Of a stretch of 45,159 bases of DNA, positions 26,220 to 37,544 are shown in pieces. The position numbers were made by a program, and so were the translations under genes. Under the pieces are notes generated by a model, which worked only from the letters and a program-made list of their open reading frames with translations, made no database searches and was not told the origin of the DNA. The DNA comes from Auxenochlorella pyrenoidosa (Eukaryota; Chlorophyta; Trebouxiophyceae; Chlorellales; Chlorellaceae). Each line of letters starts with the position of its first letter. Position 1 is the first letter of the stretch. The stretch is taken from positions 2,471,114-2,516,272 of the forward strand of contig KQ481983.1 in the NCBI GenBank assembly GCA_001430745.1. Direction: 5' to 3'.

Positions 26220-29200
26220 ATGGACCTGGCAGGACAGACGCCGCCGCCGGTAGCGGCGGTGGGCGGCACGCTTGCCAGCCCGTTTGTTGCCTCAGCGAAG
26301 GATGGCACGTCGGCGCAGGTACATGCTGATGTCCGACGGTGGTAGAAGAGCAGCTGCATGAGCAGTCCGGAAACCGCTTGTGAGGCTCCCACACACCATG
26401 CCTTCTGTGCGCCGCATCCTCCCTGCCTGCCCTCACCTCCTCGGCCTTCCATCCTCACCCACCCTCTGCTGCACGTGCCCACCTGTGCAGCAGCCGGTAA
26501 TGCCAGCAGGCACGCCGCTGACGCCACTGGCAGGCCCGGCAGGGCCGCACCCTTCCCCGCTGCGCCGCCGCGGCTATTTCAGCGAGGTGCACGGTGGCAC
26601 CTTCTCACGGGTGCCCTCGCTGTTTGGCCGGCTGGATGACCGCAACAAGCCGCTCTCCGGTGGTGCTGTGCTGCCACAGGTGGGCGCAGGGGGCAAGGGT
26701 GGGTGGTCTTTTGTCCTCTTTTCGCCCGCAGGGCATTGGGCGGCGGCGAGCCTGCTGGCTGTGGGCAGCTGGTGTGGCTCTTGCTTTGGATGTCCCATTC
26801 TGCTGGCCTGCTCCCCTTGCTCTGCAGGAGGCCACCACTGAGGCCTGCCCATCTCCCACCACAGCCTGCAAGGACAAGCTGCACCGTAGCTTCAAGCTGG
26901 CCAAGCTGCAGGTGGGTGCTGCTGCAGCAGCAAGGGCAGTCGGAAAGGGGCAACCCTGCTCTCATCTGCCGGGTGGCGGCGCGCCCCCCTTCCTGCCCCA
27001 CGCAAACGATCATGACGGGAGGCGGGGGGTCCTCCCGCTGTCTCACCCACACCACACCACCACCATCACCATCACCTTCACCAGTTCCACTCATATTGGT
27101 GCTGCCCCCTCCCCCTGAATTGACAGGTGAATCGCGACCTTGAGTCATTCATTGCAGATGCACGCAAGGCGGCGACATTGCTGGCAGCGGCAGCCGTTGT
27201 CAGCAGCAGCGGCGCCGGCGACGCACATGCGCAGGCTGCTGTGGCGCTGGACTCGCTGGCGGGCACGCCTGCCGACAGCCTGGAGCGCATCATCGCGATT
27301 GCTGAGCACTGCCTGGAGGAGGAGACGGGCGCCTTCCGCGACTCGATCCAGGCGGTGGTGGACCAGCTGGAGGAGCTGCGGCGGGGCTGCGCCTCGCCAG
27401 AGGCGCGCGGCTGGGCCACCCGCCTGCTGTTCATCCTGACGCGCTGCTCGCGGCTGGTGGCCACTGAGGAGAGCAGCCTCTTTGGCAGCGGCAGCGGGGC
27501 AGAGGGCTGCGGCGCCGGCTCGCGCGGGGGCTCGGCCCACGGGGCCTCAGCCTACATGACGGTGCAGCCGCGCAGCAAGGGCCCCGGCCGGCTGCGCCGC
27601 TTCTCCGGGTTCCCCATGCTGCGCAGCCAGCTGTCGCTGGACCCGCGCGGCGGCGCGCCGCACCTGGGCGCCGCCCTGCCGGTGTCGCCGCGCGCCAGCG
27701 CCTCGCCGCTGCTGCGCTCCGCCACCGCGCCCTCCCGCTCGCTCAAGGACCTGATGGCCGGCATGCACCACCTGCGCATACACGGCGGCGAGGGCGGCGG
27801 GCACAAGCAGCAGCTGAGCCCCATGCCCGAGTCCCCCAGCATGGTGGCCTCCCCTGCCGCCGCCTCGGCCTCCTCCCCAGACGGCCTGTCCACCCCCAGC
27901 CACGCGGTGCGGCAGGTGGGGCTCTCCCCGCTGGGCCGCTCCGTGGTGACGGCGCTGGAGGCGGAGCTGGAGCAGGCAGCCGCGCAGCACACATCCTCGG
28001 CAGAGCACAGGCAGCTGCAGCGGGTGCAGGAGGCTGATGAGGTCGCAGCTGGCGCTGGCACGGCAGCAGCGCAGCAGCAGCAGCAGGTGTGGGCGGGCAG
28101 CACGCCTGCGCCGCCAAGGTCCAATGGCACGGCCTCGCCGCTTGCCTCAGACTCGCCCACCAAGCGGCACAACCTGTTTACGATGCTCAAGGCGCGGTTC
28201 CAGAGCCTGCGCAGCGCCAGCAAGGAACCACGTCCCACGGCCAACGGCGAGGGCAGCCCACATGCAGCGTTAGCCGGCAGCACGGAGGAGGAGGCACAGG
28301 CCAAGGTGCCGGCAACAATACTTATTGCTGCCCACCCTGTGCCTTTAGAGCAGCAGACAGCAGCAGCAGCAGCTCAGCAGCAGCGCAACCAGCAACTGCA
28401 GCATGTGCCGCATGTGCTGCTATCAGCGCGCCGGGATGGCAGCGCACGGCGTGCCATGTCAGCCGATGTGGAGAGCATAGGCGGTTCCCCGCAGCGCCTG
28501 CGGGGCTTGCACCCAGGCCTGCAGAAGGCGCTCACCTTGCAAGTGGAGGTCTGTGGCTCGCCGCTGGCAGGGAATGCCTCGCCTCTGGGAGCCTCGCCAC
28601 GCAGGGTGGTGTGCCGCATATGCGAGGAGCCGGTGGCACGCGAGGCTCTTCAGCGGCACAGCCGCGTGTGTGCCGCCCTGGAGGCAGTCTGCAAGCAGGC
28701 AAGGGCTGCTTTGGCACTCAACGGGGACCTGCCTTGGAACAATTGCTGTGGTTTTCGCCCGGGCCCTCGCCTCCCTTTCCACACCAGCCCACCGGCAGTT
28801 CTGCCCACCCATGCCCCCCTGCTGCGTCGCCACACCCCCGCCTCTCAGGGTGGCGACGTGGATGCCCGGCTCACCCGGCTAGGCAACCTGGCGGAGGAGC
28901 AGCTGAGCAGCCCTGCGCTGGATGCCGCCGACTTTGAGAGCCTGGAGGACCTGGTGGCCGCCTGCCGCCAGGTGGCCTCCCTGCAGCCCGACGGCACGCG
29001 GCAGCCCGCGCTGCGCTGCGAGGCCGTGGCCGCGCTGCTGCAGGGCGTGCTGGAGCAGGGCCAGGCGGCGGCGGCGGCGCTGGGCATGGCGGTGGGCGCG
29101 GGGCCGCCACGAGAGGAGCTGGGGCCAGGCGGCAGCGGCGACAGGGGGCTGTCTCCAGAGGCGGAGGCCTACACCCACAGGGTGCTGCACCTGGTGCGCT

Positions 29201-32200
29201 GCAAGCTGGCCGAGCTGCGGATCGCGGTGCCAGGGCGCATGTCAGACGCCGGCTCAGGTGTGTGTGGATCGCGGGGGGTACTGGGTCGCACGGATGCCTC
29301 CGTCTTGCGCAGGGCCAAGCAGGCATGCCAGCACCTGCTGCTTGGCCCCTCCTAGCTTCTGTAGCAGGCTTGCGCCAGCCTGCCTTCTCGTCTCCTGCGC
29401 CATGCTGTGGCTGTGCTGCCCCCTCACGGCGGTGCTGCTCCGCCCGCTCCATGCAGGAGCCTCGACGCCACGCACCTCTGCCATCGGCAGCATGTCCATC
29501 GACGACTTTGAGATCTTGAAGCCCATCTCGCGGGGCGCTTTTGGCCGCGTGTACCTCGCCCGCAAGCGCGCCACCGGCGACCTGTTTGCCATCAAGGTGC
29601 GTCGTGCGAGTGCAGGGCAGGGCATGGTGATAATGGCGAGACGTGTGCCTTTATTCTTTTGGCCCCCGCCCTGTCTCCTACTTCCCCTGTGCGGTGCCAG
29701 CAGCCCAAGACTCACACCAACTCCATGCAAGTGCTCGCTTTTTTGCCCACCGCCGCCATCTCCACCCTGCCCTCGCGCCGCAGGTGATGCGCAAGGTGGA
29801 CCTGATCCGCAAGAACATGGTGCAGAGCGTGAAGAACGAGCGCAACATCCTGGCCATGGCCAACAACCCCTTTGTGGTGAGCTCTGCCTGCCCTGCACCT
29901 GGGCTCGTGGCACAAACAAATGGCATGAAGGGCATGCATCTCAGCGCCATGCCTGCCTGCATCTTGCTGTATGGGCATGCTGACCAGGCGCACCCTGCTG
30001 TACGACCCAACCCCGCCGGCCCCACGTATCCCCTCCCTCCGCACCCCCACCGCACCCCCCACCCCACCCCCAGGTGCGCTTCTACTACTCCTTCACCTCG
30101 CGGGACAACCTGTACATCGTGATGGAGTACCTCAACGGCGGCGACTGCTACTCGCTGCTGCGCAACCTGGGTGCCCTGGAGGAGGAGGTGGCGCGGCAGT
30201 ACGTGGCAGAGGCGGTGCTGGCGCTCGAGTACTGCCACACGCAGGTGGGCGCGGAGCGGCGCAACCCAGGACGGCTGGCAGGTCCCGGCTCGGGGGGCCG
30301 ACGCCGGCTGTGCACCTTGAATGCATGAAGCAGCGGCCAAATGCATGCGTTGCTGCAAAGTTCCGGCTGCTGCCGTCCTCCCTCCTTGCGCAGGGCATCA
30401 TCCACCGCGATCTCAAGCCCGACAACCTGCTGGTCTCCTCCAACGGCCACATCAAGCTCACCGACTTTGGTGCGTGCTGGAAAAAGTTTCTGGCTGTAGG
30501 ACGGACGACACACAGTGGCCATCAAGCGTGCTCCTGTAGCGCTCGCTTTTTGCGTGTGCGGCGCGACTGCCTGCTGCCCTCGCCTGTGTGCGCACTTGGG
30601 AACTCAGCCTCCCGTCCCCCCGCTTGCAGGACTGTCCTGCTTTGGCCTCATTGACAGCACCGACCCCTCCCTGCCGGTGGCCATGGACCTGGACAGCCTG
30701 CCCTCCTCGCCCAAGACGCAGCGGCGCAGCGCTTCGGGCGCGGCGGTGGCGGGGGCATTTGCCGGCGGCGACAGCGGCAGCGGCCCGCCCTCCATGCTGG
30801 CCAGCCCCGCCAGCAAGGCAGACATGCGCCAGCTGGGCGGCGCCGAGGCAGCGGCCAGCCCCGCCCCGTCAGGCTCGGGCGCCGCGTCGCTGCTGGCCAG
30901 CCCGCGGCTGCCGCCCGGGGTGGGGCGGGGGGTGGAGGAGCAGCGCCGGGCGGTGGGCACCCCCGACTACCTGGCCCCTGAGCTGCTGCTGGGCACTGGG
31001 CACGGCCTGGAGGTGGACTGGTGGAGCCTGGGGGTCATCCTGTACGAGTTTGTGCACGGCACGCCGCCCTTTGCGGCAGACACGCCCGAGGAGATCTTCC
31101 AAAACATCCTGGACAGGTGGGTGGGGGCGGTCTGCTGGGGCAGCCCTGGGCGGATGCTGGGGTGCAGGGAGTGGGGTGTATGTGGCTGGTGGGGAGGCAC
31201 TGGGGCCTGTATGTTCGAGTCCTGCCCTGAGGCTCAACAGAACTGAGGTTGCTGGGGCACTCGGCATTTTGTGCAGGCCAGGATCGTGCTGTGCTGTTTG
31301 CTGGCATTTCATTCTCCATTTTCTGAGAGAGTCAACTGCCCACCCTGGCCTTGCTCCTCCCTTCTCGCTGTTCCCCTCATCCCTGCAGGAACCTGCGATG
31401 GCCTGAGAATGACGACACCTCGCCAGAGTGCCGCGACCTCATAGATCGCCTGCTTGTGCTGGAGCCCAAGCAGCGCCTGGGGCACAGGTGGGCGGGGCAG
31501 CAGGTGCAGGATGGCCCATTGCTTGGGGGCTGGGCTCCTGTCTCCGTCCTCAGTGCAGGTCCAACTTGCATGCTTCTCCACTCAGCTTGGAAGCACCTGT
31601 CTTGTACACCAGGTCCAACTTGCATGCTTCTCAACTCAGCTTGGAAGCACCTGTCTTGTACACCGCTTTGAGCAATGCCTCAGCAGTTCCCTCCGTCCTC
31701 CCAACCCTGCCGCCGCAGGGGCGCGGGCGAGGTGAAGCTGCACCCCTGGTTTGCGGGCGTGGACTGGCCCAGCCTGGCGCGCCAAAAGGTAGCCTTTGTG
31801 CCGCAGCCCGACTGCGACACGGACACCTCCTATTTCTCCTCCAAGCCCGTCAGCCAGCGCAGCCTGGCGCTCGACCTGGACAGCAGCCGCAGCGAGCTGC
31901 TCGAGGCGGCGGCGGCCGCGGCGGGCGCGCTGGCTGGCGGGGCGGGCGGCGCGCCCATGAGCCCTGCCGGCTCGCTGCCGTCCAGCCGGTCCCACAGCCG
32001 GCTGGGCAGCAAGCGTGCCNNNNNNNNNNNNNNNNNNNNNNNNNNNNNNNNNNNNNNNNNNNNNNNNNNNNNNNNNNNNNNNNNNNNNNNNNNNNNNNNN
32101 NNNNNNNNNNNNNNNNNNNNNNNNNNNNNNNNNNNNNNNNNNNNNNNNNNNNNNNNNNNNNNNNNNNNNNNNNNNNNNNNNNNNNNNNNNNNNNNNNNNN

Positions 32201-33858
32201 NNNNNNNNNNNNNNNNNNNNNNNNNNNNNNNNNNNNNNNNNNNNNNNNNNNNNNNNNNNNNNNNNNNNNNNNNNNNNNNNNNNNNNNNNNNNNNNNNNNN
32301 NNNNNNNNNNNNNNNNNNNNNNNNNNNNNNNNNNNNNNNNNNNNNNNNNNNNNNNNNNNNNNNNNNNNNNNNNNNNNNNNNNNNNNNNNNNNNNNNNNNN
32401 NNNNNNNNNNNNNNNNNNNNNNNNNNNNNNNNNNNNNNNNNNNNNNNNNNNNNNNNNNNNNNNNNNNNNNNNNNNNNNNNNNNNNNNNNNNNNNNNNNNN
32501 NNNNNNNNNNNNNNNNNNNNNNNNNNNNNNNNNNNNNNNNNNNNNNNNNNNNNNNNNNNNNNNNNNNNNNNNNNNNNNNNNNNNNNNNNNNNNNNNNNNN
32601 NNNNNNNNNNNNNNNNNNNNNNNNNNNNNNNNNNNNNNNNNNNNNNNNNNNNNNNNNNNNNNNNNNNNNNNNNNNNNNNNNNNNNNNNNNNNNNNNNNNN
32701 NNNNNNNNNNNNNNNNNNNNNNNNNNNNNNNNNNNNNNNNNNNNNNNNNNNNNNNNNNNNNNNNNNNNNNNNNNNNNNNNNNNNNNNNNNNNNNNNNNNN
32801 NNNNNNNNNNNNNNNNNNNNNNNNNNNNNNNNNNNNNNNNNNNNNNNNNNNNNNNNNNNNNNNNNNNNNNNNNNNNNNNNNNNNNNNNNNNNNNNNNNNN
32901 NNNNNNNNNNNNNNNNNNNNNNNNNNNNNNNNNNTGGAGCGAGCTGCGCGGCATGCGCGCCGCCACGCTGAGCCACTCCAGCGGCGGCTCCAACACCAGC
33001 CGTGCCTCGCTGTGCGGGGCGGCAGACATGGCGGTGGACGCGTCGGCAGGCAGCGTGGTGCGCGCCGCAGCTGACCGGCTGGCCCACCAGCAGCTGGTCG
33101 GCGGGAGCAGCGCCGACGAGCTGGCAGGCGGCGTGGGCAGCCCAAGCTCCAGAGGCAATCGCCGCCGCGCGCCCCACCGTGCGCTGCCCTCTCCCGGGCA
33201 ACGCCCCTCGCGCGGCAGCACCCTGCTCAGCAGCGCAGACCTGCCTGCCGGGGAGCAGCTGCGGGGCCCGCTGTCGGCGGATGACGATGAGGCGCTGTCG
33301 CCTGCAGGCGCCCCCGCCAACGGCTTTGCGCTGCCAGCTGCTTTTGGCAGATGCCAGCCGCCCAGCACAGATCTGGAGGAGGAGGAGGACAGAGCCTCGG
33401 TGTCGGGCAGCAGCGGCGGCACGCCCTTGGGCAGCGACGAGTACAGCAGCAACGGCAGTGAAGCGCGGCAGCGCCTCGGCAGCGCCAGCGGGGGCGGCAG
33501 CAGCGGCGAGCAGACCTCGCCCCACTTCCGCGGCTTCTCCTTCAAGAACCTCGGCATGCTGGCGGAGCAGAACCTGGAGGCGCTGCGGTAGGTGGACTGC
33601 CGCTGGCTTTGGGGCGGGCGGGCAGCAGTCGGCGCCACTGGGGCAACAGCGGGTGTGGTGCGGCACTCTTGCCTGCTGCAGCCTGTGCGTGTGCAGCTGC
33701 CCATGCCGTGGGCCGGGCTCCCCTTGCGCCGCAGGGTGGAGGAGTACGAGGACGAGTTTTCAGAATTTGACCGCGCCCCTGACCCGAACTTCCTGCGCTC
33801 GCTCACGCCCTCGCCGGAGCGGCTGCCGCCGGGGCTGCCCCCCGCCGCGCCCCAGTGA
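26220..33858 (+). CDS. IRE/Rim15/Greatwall-type AGC protein kinase
   Basis: Predicted about 1803 residues, 305 of them in a run of N. Exons: 26220-26318, 26491-26679, 26828-26911, 27127-28698, 28849-29257, 29457-29596, 29784-29876, 30074-30244, 30394-30469, 30630-31116, 31389-31487, 31719-33587, 33735-33858. Plant IRE features in order: the N-terminal helical region with [13 protein letters not shown], a C2HC finger (CRICEEPV to HSRVC, ~620-640), then the kinase (~800-1150) with [62 protein letters not shown] and HPWFAGVDW. About 108 residues lie between DFG and GTPDYLAPE. The C-terminal [13 protein letters not shown] is also an IRE signature. Long Ser/Ala/Gly-rich disordered stretches surround these parts. 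Intron 4 is GC-AG (CAG|GCAAGG). In yeast and animals the sister kinases Rim15 and Greatwall phosphorylate endosulfine, whose gene adjoins this one. The start is the ATG at 26220. Confidence 0.92.
31557..31664. repeat. 54-bp tandem duplication in kinase intron 11
   Basis: Copy 1 31557-31610 and copy 2 31611-31664 differ at one position (TCTCCACTC against TCTCAACTC). It lies in the intron before exon 12 of the IRE-type kinase gene and looks like a recent duplication. Confidence 0.95.
32020..32934. other. Assembly gap (915 N) inside kinase exon 12
   Basis: The N run begins and ends at codon boundaries of exon 12 (915 = 305 codons), and both flanks read as the same Ser/Ala/Gly-rich frame. The missing part is the low-complexity region after the kinase domain; it could also hide an intron. 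Confidence 0.9.
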
Positions 33859-34326
33859 GGGCTGGTGGGCCAGGCGGCCGCGGCACCCTTGCCAACTTTG
33901 TAGCGGTGTTCTTTGCGCTGCGACTCTCGCCATGCAGCCAGTCTCTCAGGCTGGGTCTTGATGTTTAGCCGTTGACCCCTTGTGTTCGCTTGACACTCAA
34001 TTATTTTTTATCCTTGTTCTTGCTCGCGCTTTGCTCTTCTTCGCCAGATTTTTCCTCTCCCGTCTGGCGGCCACGCCTTTCCACGCTGTACTGTGTGTGC
34101 TGCAGCATGTGCCCTCCAGCAACGCTCTTTCCTCTCCTCTCCTTTCCCCAACTGACACCTGCGGCCACCCAAGAGAACTTGCAACTTGTGCAGAAACCAC
34201 TGCATACGCTAAGCAAAGGCTGGAAGTCAGACCAACAAAGTCAAAGGCAGACATGGACAACGCTGCACTCTGCTCCAGACAGCTTGTTTGCCTAGGAGGG
34301 ACCCCTATAATGCAGCTGGCGCTGCA
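33859..34326. other. Convergent intergenic region, kinase / TSSC4-like
   Basis: 468 bases, AT-richer from about 33960 to 34160 with T-rich stretches, as expected for 3' UTR. No gene recognised. Confidence 0.5.
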
Positions 34327-36258
34327 TCATTCGTCATCAGCCGCAGCACGGCTGCTGCGGTAGTGCCGCTTGCTGCTGCGGGCCTGCGGTTGGGGCACCG
34401 CGGCCAAGCTGGCATCGACCTGCATGGCGGCGTCGCCCCCACCTGCTGCGCCCTCATCAGCCTCCACATCTGCGCTGTCTTCAAAGGCCAGCTGAGGGCC
34501 CTGCTGTCTGGTGGCCGCCACTGTCCCGCCCGCATTGCTGCCGCTCGCCGGCGGCGGTGCCGCATCCTCTTCTGCCCGCTGGCGGGGCCGGAACTGCACT
34601 GCGCCCTTGCCGACGGCGCCTGCCCACCTCTCCGGCTCTGCCTCCTGCCCCTGCTGCTCTGGTGCGCTGCCGCTGCTGGCAGCAGCCGCTAGCGGCGCGT
34701 CGGCCTGCTGGCTGGAGCTGCTGAGCTGGCCCACACCGCCGCCCACCACGAGCGGCTCATCCAGCACGTAGCAGGTGTACTGCATGTGCGGGGCCAGGGG
34801 GCAGCAGCACGGCGGTGGCGCAATGAAGGCGAGGCAGCAAAGAGGAACCAGTCATGCAAACCAAACAGGTGTTTGCATGGCTTGATCCGAGCAGTGCCCC
34901 GGGTGGCCCGCAGCATCCCCCGCCCGCAACGCGCCTTGTGCGGGTTCTTCACGTGGTCCGGCACAGCAGACAGGCTCCCTGGCCTGCCTTGCTGCGCTGG
35001 CTGGCTCTCCGGCCTGCCCTCCCCCGGTGGCAGCTCTGTACACCTGCAGAGCAGGGGGGCCGGCAGCGCCAGGGGTGGCTCGACCTTCATGATCGGCAGC
35101 TAGCAGGGGCAGGTCCCAAGGCAGCCTTCAAAGCCAGCAGACCTTCGCTGCCCTGCCACCAATCAATCCCTCGCCGCGGCGCCCCACACCCCTACCTGGG
35201 CTGGTAGCCGGGCCGCCGCGCGGGCGGCACCCAGGGCGCAGCCACGCCCTCGAACCGCACTTGCTTCCTCTGCCGGGCCTCGCCGCTGGCGCGGGGGGAG
35301 GACAGCGCCGAGCGCAGGCCGCTGCCCTGCCGCTGCAGTCCGGCAGCGGCGCCTGCGCCCTCCGGCTCCTCCACCTCCATGCCTGCATCATGCTGCCCCG
35401 CTGCGCCAGCCGCTGCTGCCTCCTGCCTGCGGATGCGCTCCTCAAACGGGCTGTCGTCAGGCACCTGCGGGGCCGCCATGAAGAGGGAGGCACAGAGATG
35501 CATCGGGTGTCTGCAGAGGCGAGCAAGCTTGCGCGGTGCAACACAAGCACTGTGGGGTCCTGGCAGCGCAGCACGGGCGGTAGCATTGCAGAGCCAGGGA
35601 AGCGGGACGTGCCTGCATGTCGCGTGGCGGCAGCGCGTCGCCGCCGTGCCGCCGCGCAATCATGCCTGTGGCCATCTCATCAATCTCGTTGTACTCCTCC
35701 TCCGCATCCAGCGCCCGGCAGAAGGCGGTGCTGGGCCTGCAGAGGGTGATCAGCAAGGGAAGTTCCGTGAGAGGCTGGCCTTCGGTTGGCAGAACACTGC
35801 TGTAAAGGCAATACAGCCCTGTACAGCTGGCACTGTGCGTGTGCTCCCAACACACCTAAAACCCTCCTCATCGGGCTCGTCCTCGTCCACCAGCGCCTGC
35901 GCCAGGCCTGCAGGACCGAAGTTTGTCGGGGTGGGCTTGGCGGAGCGGCGGTGGCAAGGGCGGTAGGTGGCGATAGCGGTAGACAACACGATGTGGCAGC
36001 CCCAAACTCATCTGAGCAACCTACATCGCCTGTGTAGGTGTGAGCAGCGGCTGCAGGAAGCTTCACCAGCGAAAGCTCACCTGGGACTGTCTCTCGTCGC
36101 TGCCGCTCCTCGTACTCTTCATCGGAGGAATTGCCGGCATCATCAATGGCACCACTGCGAAACACCTGCTGCTGTGCAGGCTTCCAAGCTGCAGAGGTGT
36201 CGGAAGCCGGCCCCAGGGACCCGAAGACGGCTTGCAGACGGTCTTGTAGCGAGGCCAT
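34327..36258 (-). CDS. TSSC4: TSSC4-like U5 snRNP assembly protein
   Basis: Predicted 394 residues in six exons: 36081-36258, 35856-35907, 35613-35736, 35196-35464, 34935-35043 and 34327-34779; phases agree throughout. Recognisable parts are the N-terminal LQDRLQAVFGSLG, SPFEERIRRQE, KQVRFEG, and the diagnostic VPDHVKNPHK|YTCYVLDEP, which follows the TSSC4 motif VPDYVxHPxxWTKYSLxD. The rest is acidic or Ala/Ser-rich and probably disordered, ending RSSKRHYRSS. Human TSSC4 is a U5 snRNP and tri-snRNP assembly chaperone that contacts PRPF8; a nuclear splicing role here is inferred. Two junctions use GC donors: CAG|GCACGT after exon 3 and AAG|GCGCGT inside the VPDH..YT motif. The family call rests mainly on one motif. 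Confidence 0.62.
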
Positions 36259-36412
36259 TGCAATCACACACAGGGTGAATGTGCCGTGGCAAGCCCGGGA
36301 GGCACTCTAGGGCCGGCGACACAGCGCAGCGGCCAGCGACAGCAGCAGCCGAAGCAGATCTCGAGCAGGGACACAAACATCAATGCCTCCAGAGTGCTTT
36401 TGTTACAGTGCA

Positions 36413-36417
36413 GAGCA
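36413..36417 (-). terminator. TGTAA polyadenylation signal of TPR gene
   Basis: TGTAA on the minus strand 56 bases after the TPR gene stop codon, before the TSSC4-like gene begins on the same strand. The spacing suits a green-algal poly(A) signal. Confidence 0.5.
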
Positions 36418-36472
36418 GTTCCATGTATCAAGGTGTGTTCTGATGCGAGAGACACCATAGCTTCCCGGGCTG

Positions 36473-37544
36473 TTATCGCTTGGGTGCTGCCTCGGCTGCG
36501 GACTGGCCAGATCCTGACGCCGCTGCTGCCGCCATCGCTGCCTGCTGCTGCTGCTTGGCCACTATCTTCTGCAGGAGCCGAACCTTCTCAGCCAGCTGCT
36601 TGCTTTCCCGGTTGCACTCCAGTGCTGCCTGGTAGCACTGCAGCGCCTGCAGGGGGCAGGGCAAACAGACCGCTGTGACCGGCTGAGGGTGCACTCAGCT
36701 GCAGGCCAAACGGGCAGGTCAAGCATGCTGCAGGGCGCAAGGGCAGCGTGCAGGGGCAGCATGCGTTAACCAGCAGCTGTGGAGCACAGCGAGGCGCAAG
36801 CACCGCCGTGGTAAGCAACAGTGTCTGACCATTCGAGCCGCTCAGTTTACACGCTGCACACATCCGGCCAGCTCAGCCGGCCGAGCACGCACCTCGGGCA
36901 TCTGCTCCAGCGTCTCAAGCGCCGCTGCCTGCACAGCCAGGTCGGCAGCAGCACAGTCGTTGTCAGAACAAGGTGCGGCCTTGACCAGCCAGCAACGCTG
37001 GCCGGCCAGGTGTGCATGCGGGCGCTTGCTTGCGTCATGGGACTGCAGCAGCTGCTCGCCTTTCTAAAGTGGCCCTTGTCCCAGTCTGGGCGCAGGCGGA
37101 TGCACTCCTCCGCGTCGGCCAGCGCCTTTGTGGTCTTGGCCAGCGCCAGCAGCGCCGCGCTGCGGTTGCTGCAGGGGCACGGGGGTGGGTGGGTGCGGGG
37201 CAGACAGTGTGCAATCGTGCTAAGAGGGGTTCCGAGAGCTGGACGCCAGGTTTTCACGACCAGCTGGAGCTTGGCAAGGACTGCGCGACAGTGCATGAGG
37301 CAGGGTGGCGGCGTCCAGGCTGAGGGTTGCGCTTGCTTTGGCCAGCCCGCCCGTGGCCCCACCTGTACAGCACCGCATTGCCGGGGTCTGCCTTCAGGCC
37401 CTGTGTATAGAGTGCCGCCGCCTTGAGGAAGCGGCCCTCGCGATACTCGGCATTCCCCTTGTCCTTGAAGCCCTCGGCAATCGCCGCGGCGTCGGGCGCT
37501 CCGCCGGCTGTGGGCGGTGGGGCCTGCTCGCTGCTGCCGCTCAT
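36473..37544 (-). CDS. TPR co-chaperone with carboxylate clamp
   Basis: Predicted 166 residues; exons 37363-37544, 37060-37168, 36893-36928 (only 36 bases) and 36473-36646. Three TPR units are visible: EGFKDKGNAEYREGRFLKAA, LYSNRSAALLALAKTTKALAD with ECIRLRPDWDKGHFRKAAALE, and EALQCYQAALECN. The carboxylate-clamp residues known from HOP, which grip the EEVD tail of Hsp70/Hsp90, are present: Lys and Asn in KGNAEY, Asn in YSNRS, Lys and Arg in DKGHFRK. A coiled-coil-like Gln/Ala-rich tail ends the protein. It is therefore probably a cytosolic Hsp70/Hsp90 adaptor; I cannot place it in a named subfamily. Intron 2 uses a GC donor, AAG|GCGAGC, required to keep FRK|AAALE in frame. It lies just upstream of the TSSC4-like gene's 5' end on the same strand, 214 bases apart. 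Confidence 0.85.

Noticed and set aside
28699..28848. Treating this in-frame stretch of the kinase gene as coding
   Set aside because: It has a GCAAGG donor, a pyrimidine-rich 3' end and a CTCAG acceptor, and its removal joins VCKQ to GGDVDARL as in IRE proteins. Retention as an isoform is not excluded.
27127..29355. A single 742-residue protein starting at GTG with MNRDLES
   Set aside because: The GTG is the first codon of kinase exon 4 just after a CAG acceptor; the frame also reads through the GC-AG intron at 28699-28848, whose translation is intron-like.
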